In this document: piece by piece, positions 50,696-55,348 of the stretch
How positions within the stretch are numbered: position 1 is the first letter of the stretch
How the letters are laid out: each line of letters begins with the position of its first letter
Assembly: GCA_045576235.1 (NCBI GenBank)
Contig: JAZNGA010000021.1
Location: 1 to 55,348 of the forward strand
DNA length: 55,348 bases
Origin: SIG437 sp045576235
Lineage (GTDB): Bacteria; Bacillota; Clostridia; UBA1381; UBA9506
Direction: 5' to 3'
Program-made: the position numbers and the translations under genes
The notes under the pieces: generated by a model
Seen by the model: only the letters and a program-made list of their open reading frames with translations
The model's database searches: none
What the model was told of the DNA's origin: nothing

Positions 50696-51703
50696 TTAAA
50701 GCTTTAAATTTGCAACAGCATTAAGCGTGCTTGATGCTGTTTCTCCCGCTGAAAATTTATGATAGCCTGCGCATGCAATCATTGCGGCGTTATCTGTGCA
50801 TAGCACGGGGGGCGGGAAATATAGCCTCAGCCCGTTTTCTGATGCCGCCTTTTCAAAGGAGTTTTTGAGTGCTGTGTTTGCGCTGACACCGCCTGCTAAA
50901 ACAACTTTGTCCATCTTAAAATCAAGCGCAGCCTTAATCGTGTTTTTTGTTAAAACATCGGTGACCGCTTTTTGAAAGGATGCGGCAATGTCTGCTGAAT
51001 TAATAGTCTCACCTTTTTGCTCGCACTTATGCAGGTGATTTATGACAGCAGTCTTAACGCCTGAAAAGCTGAAATCATAGGGGTTATCAGAAAACTCAAC
51101 TCTCGGAAAGGAAAAAGAATTTTCATCTCCTTCTTTAGCAAGCTTTTCAAGCTTCGGGCCACCGGGATAGCCAAGACCGATGACACGGGCAATTTTGTCA
51201 AACGCCTCGCCTGCAGCATCGTCACGCGTTCTGCCGAGAATTTTAAATTTCATATAGTCCTCAACTAAAACAATGTGGCTGTGTCCTCCTGATGCAACAA
51301 GGCAAACAAACGGGGGATTTAGCTCCGGATGCGCTATGTAGTTTGCGGCAATGTGACCGTGAATGTGATTGACAGCGATTAGCGGCTTATCCTTAGCGCT
51401 TGCTATGGCTTTGGCATAAGAGACGCCGACAAGGAGCGCGCCAATGAGTCCGGGGCCATATGTCACAGCAATTGCTGAAATGTCATCAAGCGTGACAGAG
51501 GCATTTGAGAGAGCCTCGTCAATGACAGCCGATATGTTTAATATGTGGTTTCGCGATGCTATTTCAGGAACAACACCGCCATATTTTTCGTGGATGTCAA
51601 TCTGGGATGAAATCACATTTGAAAGAACAGTTCGTCCGTCTTTGACAACAGATGCTGCTGTCTCATCGCAGGATGATTCGATTCCTAAAATCAGATTACT
51701 CAT
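50696..51703 (-). CDS. tsaD: tRNA N6-threonylcarbamoyladenosine transferase TsaD
   Basis: TsaD, with TsaB and TsaE, transfers the threonylcarbamoyl group to A37 of ANN-decoding tRNAs. The 335 residues hold GIESSCDETAASVV, the metal-binding NHIHGHIAAN and the ASHK-fold ATP loop (VASGGHSHIVLV, LAGGVSANTAL). Its start overlaps the rimI stop. tsaB and tsaE are not in the window. Confidence 0.97.
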   Translation of the reverse strand: MSNLILGIESSCDETAASVVKDGRTVLSNVISSQIDIHEKYGGVVPEIASRNHILNISAVIDEALSNASVTLDDISAIAVTYGPGLIGALLVGVSYAKAIASAKDKPLIAVNHIHGHIAANYIAHPELNPPFVCLVASGGHSHIVLVEDYMKFKILGRTRDDAAGEAFDKIARVIGLGYPGGPKLEKLAKEGDENSFSFPRVEFSDNPYDFSFSGVKTAVINHLHKCEQKGETINSADIAASFQKAVTDVLTKNTIKAALDFKMDKVVLAGGVSANTALKNSFEKAASENGLRLYFPPPVLCTDNAAMIACAGYHKFSAGETASSTLNAVANLKL

Positions 51704-52167
51704 TAGTTTCCTCCTTTGTCTGAGTCAAGGTCATCATTTAAAAACAATGTCATTATAATTGCATTTTCTTTGTTTTCATAATATTTTTTTCTTAATCCAA
51801 CCTCTTTAAAGCCAAGCTTTTTATAACACTCGATGGCAGGAAGATTGCTTTCCCTGACTTCTAATGTTAAAAATTCAAAGCTGTTTTTTTCAGCTGTGTC
51901 GATGAAATGCCGTATGAGAAGCGAGGCAATGCCCTGTCTCCTGAAATCGGGATGAACTGCGATGTTTGTGATGTGGCCCTCACCTGACACACAATGCATT
52001 CCCATGTAGGCAACAGCTTTTTTCTCTGCCATCACCACGCGATACATAGCAACGCCCGTCTTAAGCTCCTCTAAAAACATATTTCTGCTCCATGGAGATT
52101 TCATAGACAGATTTTCAAGCTCTGAAATGTCGTCTATGTGGTTTTCTGTCATTTTTTCAATCAGCAT
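51703..52167 (-). CDS. rimI: Ribosomal protein bS18 N-acetyltransferase RimI
   Basis: A 154-residue GNAT acetyltransferase. The acetyl-CoA-binding loop is FRRQGIASLLI (RxxGxA) at about residues 75-85, followed by LTLEVRESNLPAIECYKKLGFKEVG, as in RimI, which acetylates the N terminus of ribosomal protein bS18. The gene is joined end to end with tsaC (7-base overlap) and tsaD (1-base overlap), the conserved setting of rimI. Confidence 0.92.
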   Translation of the reverse strand: MLIEKMTENHIDDISELENLSMKSPWSRNMFLEELKTGVAMYRVVMAEKKAVAYMGMHCVSGEGHITNIAVHPDFRRQGIASLLIRHFIDTAEKNSFEFLTLEVRESNLPAIECYKKLGFKEVGLRKKYYENKENAIIMTLFLNDDLDSDKGGN

Positions 52168-53183
52168 AAGATAACCTTTCCTCCTGCCGATTTATAAATT
52201 CTGTTTTTGATGGCGGCTTTTAAGCCGTCTGTCTCTTTGAAGGTTTCTGCCAGAATGACATCAACGCCCGATGCGTCAAACTGCCTTAAGGCATCAAACA
52301 TTCCTGCGGCATATGATGCGGCATCAGATGAGAGCCTGATGACATGGTCGGCTTTATAATCTTTGTCACTCATTGCAATGACGCCCGTTTTCTTATTTTC
52401 AGCCTTTAACTTTAAAAGCTCTTCTTCAATCTTTTCATAAGCACCTTCACCCTCAAAGATAAACATTTCCGCTTTTGGTGCATAGTGTTTATATTTCATG
52501 CCCGGGCTTTTCGGTTTAACGCTATCTTTAATGAGCCCCTCGTCATATCTGACATCGCCAAAAACCTCCTTCAGCTCTTCAAAAGAAACGCCGCCGGGAC
52601 GGAGAATTGTTGGAACATCGGCAGTCAGGTCAAGAACTGTCGATTCAAGCCCGATGGCAGATGCGCCGCCGTCTATGATATATGGAATTTTTCCATCAAA
52701 ATCTTCAAAAACATGCTCCGCGCGGGTTGGACTTGGTCTGCCTGAAAGATTAGCGCTCGGCGCAACAACGGGAACACCTGCTAAGGTTATGAAAAAGCGA
52801 GCAATTTTATGAGATGGCATTCTGACAGCAACTGTGTCAAGCCCTGCTGTGACATTAGACGGAAGCTCGGGATTTTTTTTCATAATCAAGGTCAGCGGAC
52901 CGGGCCAGAATTTTTCCATGGCGGAAACTGCGATGTCTGGAACCTCGCTCACAACAGAAGGGAGCATATCGAGATTATCAATGTGGACAATCAGCGGATT
53001 GTCCTGCGGTCTTCCCTTAACCTTGAAAATCTCATCAACAGCTTCAGGGATAAACGCGTTTGCGCCAAGCCCGTAAACAGTCTCTGTCGGAATGGCAACC
53101 AAAGCACCGTCAGCTAAAGCCTTTGCTGCGCAATTCAGAGAGTCAAAATCAGGCTCACCCGTCATTTTAATTATTTCAGTCAA
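52161..53183 (-). CDS. tsaC: L-threonylcarbamoyladenylate synthase, long Sua5 form
   Basis: Makes threonylcarbamoyl-AMP from threonine, bicarbonate and ATP for tRNA t6A. The 340 residues hold the YrdC domain (ALVAIPTETVYGLGANAF, KGRPQDNPLIVHI, APSANLSGRPSPT) and a C-terminal Sua5 domain (about 230-340), so it is the Sua5/YwlC type. A linker with PKSPGMKYKHYAPKAE joins them. Translation starts at TTG after GGAAGTGA; the next Met is at residue 7. First gene of the leftward run. Confidence 0.95.
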   Translation of the reverse strand: MTEIIKMTGEPDFDSLNCAAKALADGALVAIPTETVYGLGANAFIPEAVDEIFKVKGRPQDNPLIVHIDNLDMLPSVVSEVPDIAVSAMEKFWPGPLTLIMKKNPELPSNVTAGLDTVAVRMPSHKIARFFITLAGVPVVAPSANLSGRPSPTRAEHVFEDFDGKIPYIIDGGASAIGLESTVLDLTADVPTILRPGGVSFEELKEVFGDVRYDEGLIKDSVKPKSPGMKYKHYAPKAEMFIFEGEGAYEKIEEELLKLKAENKKTGVIAMSDKDYKADHVIRLSSDAASYAAGMFDALRQFDASGVDVILAETFKETDGLKAAIKNRIYKSAGGKVILC

Positions 53184-53300
53184 AATAAGTCACTTCCTAA
53201 TAAACATAATACGCTGATTATATTTTATCACAAAATTTTGATAATTTCCAGTGTTTTAACAAACCTTCGCAATATTTTTTTTATTTTGTTTAAAAAATTG

Positions 53301-53330
53301 TTGACATATAAAATGGTCAGGTGTTATAGT
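53301..53330 (+). promoter_or_regulatory. Promoter of the ceramidase-like gene
   Basis: TTGACA (53301-53306), then TATAGT at 53325-53330 (18-base spacer) or TTATAG one base earlier (17), about 40 bases before the ATG. Confidence 0.7.
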
Positions 53331-53367
53331 GAAGAAGTAAAAATTATGTAAATTTGGGAGGCTAAAA

Positions 53368-54711
53368 ATGAATAATCTTAAAGCAGGATTCAGTCGCGCA
53401 AACATTAATCCGCCTATGGGGATCAAAGTTGTTGGCTATTTTAAACCGCGTTTTGCCGAAGCAATTTTAGATGATATTGAGGTGAATGCGCTCGCCATAG
53501 AGTGTGGTGATGTTAAAACTATTTTTATGACTGTTGACCATTGTGGTTTGGTGCAGGAAGTTACTGATTTGTTCAGAAAAGTTGCAAGTGAGAAGACGGG
53601 AGTTCCCGCAGAAAACATTTTCATTTCTGCAACACATACACACACCGCTCCTGACATCAGTCTTTCAACAGATGATGTTCTTGTAAAAGAATATACAAAA
53701 TTTGTAGAAAGAAGAATTGCTGATGCTGCAAAATTTGCTTTAGATGACCTTAAGGAAGCAAAAATGGGCTTTGGACAGGGAAGTGCGAAAAATGTTGCAT
53801 TTGTCCGCCGCTATCTCATGAAAGACGGAAGCATAAAGACAAACCCGGGTGTTAACAATCCGGACATCGTGCGCCCTGTTGGAGAAATTGATGACAGCGT
53901 TAATGTGATGCGATTTGACAGAGACGGTGCAGACACCATTGTTTTTGTCAACTTTGCAAACCATCCTGATGTTGTCGGCGGAAGCAAAATTTCTGCTGAC
54001 TGGCCCGGTATGCTCAGAAAAGATGTGGAAAAAATTCTTGACGGAACAAAATGCATTTTCTTTAATGGTGCGCAGGGCGACATAAACCATGTTAATGTTC
54101 ATCCTAAAGGCGGTGACTTTAACGGAATGTTTAATGATTTTGACGGAGTGTCAAGAGGATATGCACACGCAGAATATATAGCTCGTGTTGTGACAGGCGG
54201 CGTGCTTCAGGTTTATGACAAAGTGAAATATATAGATGTTGACACATTAATCAGCAAACAGAAGGTTATTAATGTGCCTTCAAACAGACCAGCTCCTGAT
54301 GAACTCCCCGAAGCATATCGCATTAAAGCGCTTCATGATGCAGGTAAAGACGATGAAATCCCATATGATGGAATGATGCTCACAACAGTTGTTGCAGAAG
54401 CTGAAAGAATGGTGAAGCTTGAAAATGGGCCTGATGCTTTTGATATGCGTCTTTCTGCAATTGCGATAGGACCTGTTGCCATTATCGGAATTCCCGGCGA
54501 ACCATTTAACGGCATCGGTAAGGGCATCAAGGAAACAAAGGGCTATGAAATGATTATGCCATGTTGTCTCACAAATGGAAGCGAAGGATATTTCCCGATG
54601 CAGGATTCATATGATGAGGGTGGCTATGAGGCAAGAAGCTCACGATTTAAAGCAGGTGTTGCTGAATTCATCATCAAAGAGGGACAAGACCTTTTAAAAA
54701 GCCTTAAATAA
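53368..54711 (+). CDS. Neutral/alkaline ceramidase N-terminal domain-like hydrolase
   Basis: A 447-residue protein with the neutral ceramidase catalytic-domain pattern: LKAGFSRANINPPMG at the start, ISATHTHTAPD (metal-binding His), NFANHPDVVGG and FNGAQGDINHV. Classical ceramidases are longer, secreted, and have a C-terminal Ig-like domain; here there is neither a signal peptide nor that domain, so it is cytoplasmic. In gut Clostridia such proteins are common and their real substrates are unknown; some act on amides of amino sugars. GGGAGG precedes the ATG. Confidence 0.88.
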   Translation: MNNLKAGFSRANINPPMGIKVVGYFKPRFAEAILDDIEVNALAIECGDVKTIFMTVDHCGLVQEVTDLFRKVASEKTGVPAENIFISATHTHTAPDISLSTDDVLVKEYTKFVERRIADAAKFALDDLKEAKMGFGQGSAKNVAFVRRYLMKDGSIKTNPGVNNPDIVRPVGEIDDSVNVMRFDRDGADTIVFVNFANHPDVVGGSKISADWPGMLRKDVEKILDGTKCIFFNGAQGDINHVNVHPKGGDFNGMFNDFDGVSRGYAHAEYIARVVTGGVLQVYDKVKYIDVDTLISKQKVINVPSNRPAPDELPEAYRIKALHDAGKDDEIPYDGMMLTTVVAEAERMVKLENGPDAFDMRLSAIAIGPVAIIGIPGEPFNGIGKGIKETKGYEMIMPCCLTNGSEGYFPMQDSYDEGGYEARSSRFKAGVAEFIIKEGQDLLKSLK

Positions 54712-54741
54712 ACATTTTTTGTTCCGGGCTTGACAAAATCA

Positions 54742-54915
54742 ATTGCATTGCAAAGCAATGCAATGAATTGCCTGACGGAATGAATTGAAATCTACGATTT
54801 CGTGAATTGAGTCTACGACTCATGAATTGCACCTTCGGTGCATCAAAAGGCAATTCAATTCATGGAGCGGAGCGAGAATTCATGGCAGAGCCAATTCATG
54901 ACAACTTCGTTGTCA
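54742..54915. repeat. Array of perfect hairpins separated by ATGAATTG/CAATTCAT spacers
   Basis: Perfect stems with three-base loops lie at 54742-54764 (10 bp, loop AAA), 54787-54801 (6 bp, TAC), 54808-54822 (6 bp, TAC), 54828-54842 (6 bp, TTC), 54883-54893 (4 bp, AGA) and 54899-54915 (7 bp, TTC). Every loop is closed by C-G. Spacers read ATGAATTG or its complement, and an outer stem (54764-54773 with 54848-54857) encloses three of the hairpins. Confidence 0.85.
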
Positions 54916-54984
54916 ATTCATTTAAAATGGTTTGCATCTAAACCTTATGTGTCGCAATATGGATGCGTCGAAAGATGACGAAAA

Positions 54985-55185
54985 TAGAAAGCCTTCCCCT
55001 TGAGGGGCGATGCTTGCCGGTGGCAAGCGTTTATCGCCGACCGAACCGACAGGTGAGACAGGTGTCAGCGTAAGCAACTCGGATGAGGTGGAGGAAGTAA
55101 CGATTGCTTCGCAATCTACACCTCACCACCGCCTACGGCGGAGCCTCTCGAAAAGAGAAAAGCCTTTGATGCGTTGCATCCAAAC
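54985..55185. repeat. Dispersed GC-rich repeat block with further triloop hairpins
   Basis: Starts with AAAGCCTTCCCCTTGAGGGG and includes GGATGAGGTGG, as in dispersed repeats common in gut Clostridia. Perfect hairpins lie at 55012-55028 (loop GGT), 55102-55116 (TTC), 55129-55141 (TAC) and 55168-55180 (GTT), again all with C-G closing pairs. Confidence 0.75.
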
Positions 55186-55207
55186 CTTAATAAAAAAAGA
55201 ACAGCTC

Positions 55208-55348
55208 TTGAAGTGAACCCCAAAGTTTAGACAAAATTAAATATTAACTTGCTTGTGAATGAGTTCGGTATTGTACCGGACTCATTCCTTTTAGTTTCAT
55301 AGAAATTCTTTCGTTATTGTAGTAATCTATATACTTTTTCAATTCTTC
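55208..55348 (-). mobile_element. Inverted copy of the IS3/IS150-type element end, cut by window edge
   Basis: The 141 bases are the exact reverse complement of bases 1-141. They comprise the terminal inverted repeat (starting TGAAGTGAACCCC at 55209) and, at 55244-55348 on the minus strand, the last 34 codons and stop of the transposase. Both copies point their 3' ends into the window. Confidence 0.92.

Larger units (their letters stand above)
54712..55207. other. 496-base non-coding repeat region
   Basis: No gene is supported. It is filled by a hairpin array (54742-54915), a second block of hairpin-bearing, GC-richer repeat (54985-55180), and then the IS border at 55208. A frame of 68 codons at 55010-55216 reads straight through the repeats and is not credible. 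Confidence 0.8.

Noticed and set aside
54742..54915. Possible CRISPR array because of repeats and spacers
   Set aside because: Spacers between hairpins are only a few bases, stems differ from unit to unit, and there is no cas gene.
55010..55216. Open frame of 68 codons in the right-hand repeat region
   Set aside because: It runs through hairpin repeats and into the IS end, with no ribosome site and no protein-like composition.
1..55348. Composite transposon spanning the whole window
   Set aside because: The content is mostly housekeeping genes in conserved order, so the IS ends more likely mark assembly breaks than a mobile unit.

Overview
The window looks like chromosomal DNA of a low-GC, Gram-positive, anaerobic member of the Clostridia, probably a gut Oscillospiraceae or Ruminococcaceae-like lineage. 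This is inferred from gene content, not from any search. The markers are the spoVB-mazG-HU order, neighbouring trmK and nif3, hslO-yqeG, gatCAB, an AbrB-type regulator, DUF5685 next to a cysteine-rich DnaJ protein, a PerR-controlled reverse rubrerythrin, TTG and GTG starts, AGGAGG ribosome sites and consensus TTGACA-17-TATAAT promoters. No rRNA, tRNA, CRISPR array or replication origin was seen.

Layout. The first 141 bases and the last 141 bases are perfect inverted copies of the 3' end of one IS3/IS150-type insertion sequence, so the sequence stops inside a repeat at both ends. The left copy cuts off the 5' part of a CE15-like esterase gene. Region 1-12.6 kb: ruvCAB (minus), then argH, an XRE-cupin regulator, an acyl-CoA ligase, trmK and nif3; then purC, the malonate transporter madLM, an M20 peptidase broken by one in-frame stop, and yhcH. 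Region 12.6-14.4 kb holds a MITE-like element, a cytoplasmic sialidase-family gene and a small structured element. Region 14.4-27.4 kb is one long housekeeping run: hslO, yqeG, dxs, U32 peptidase, DUF624, gatC, gatA, gatB, mnmE, spoVB-like flippase, mazG, HU.

Region 27.4-30.3 kb (minus) has a lipoprotein, a membrane protein, the cysteine-rich DnaJ protein, DUF5685 and an AbrB regulator. Region 30.4-37.7 kb has a fused TagO-MnaA enzyme for cell-wall glycopolymers, a purine permease with a phosphoribosyltransferase, an amidohydrolase, an acyltransferase-like protein and a PepSY lipoprotein. Region 37.7-39.6 kb is an iron and oxidative-stress island: perR with a near-consensus operator, reverse rubrerythrin, ferritin and a Bfd-like [2Fe-2S] protein.

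Region 39.6-42 kb is the most unusual part. Just downstream of a second copy of the MITE-like element lies a two-gene unit: a TIR domain fused to a V4R ligand-binding domain, followed 8 bases later by a divergent asparaginase. I know of no described system with this make-up and propose it as a candidate sensing or defence module. Region 42-49.7 kb has creatininase, a TIM-barrel sugar isomerase, glnS, a PocR-AraC regulator divergent from a DegT aminotransferase, an EamA transporter and rubredoxin. Region 49.7-54.7 kb has mltG, tsaD, rimI and tsaC (minus) and a ceramidase-like hydrolase. The last 500 bases are a dense array of perfect hairpins whose three-base loops are nearly all closed by a C-G pair.
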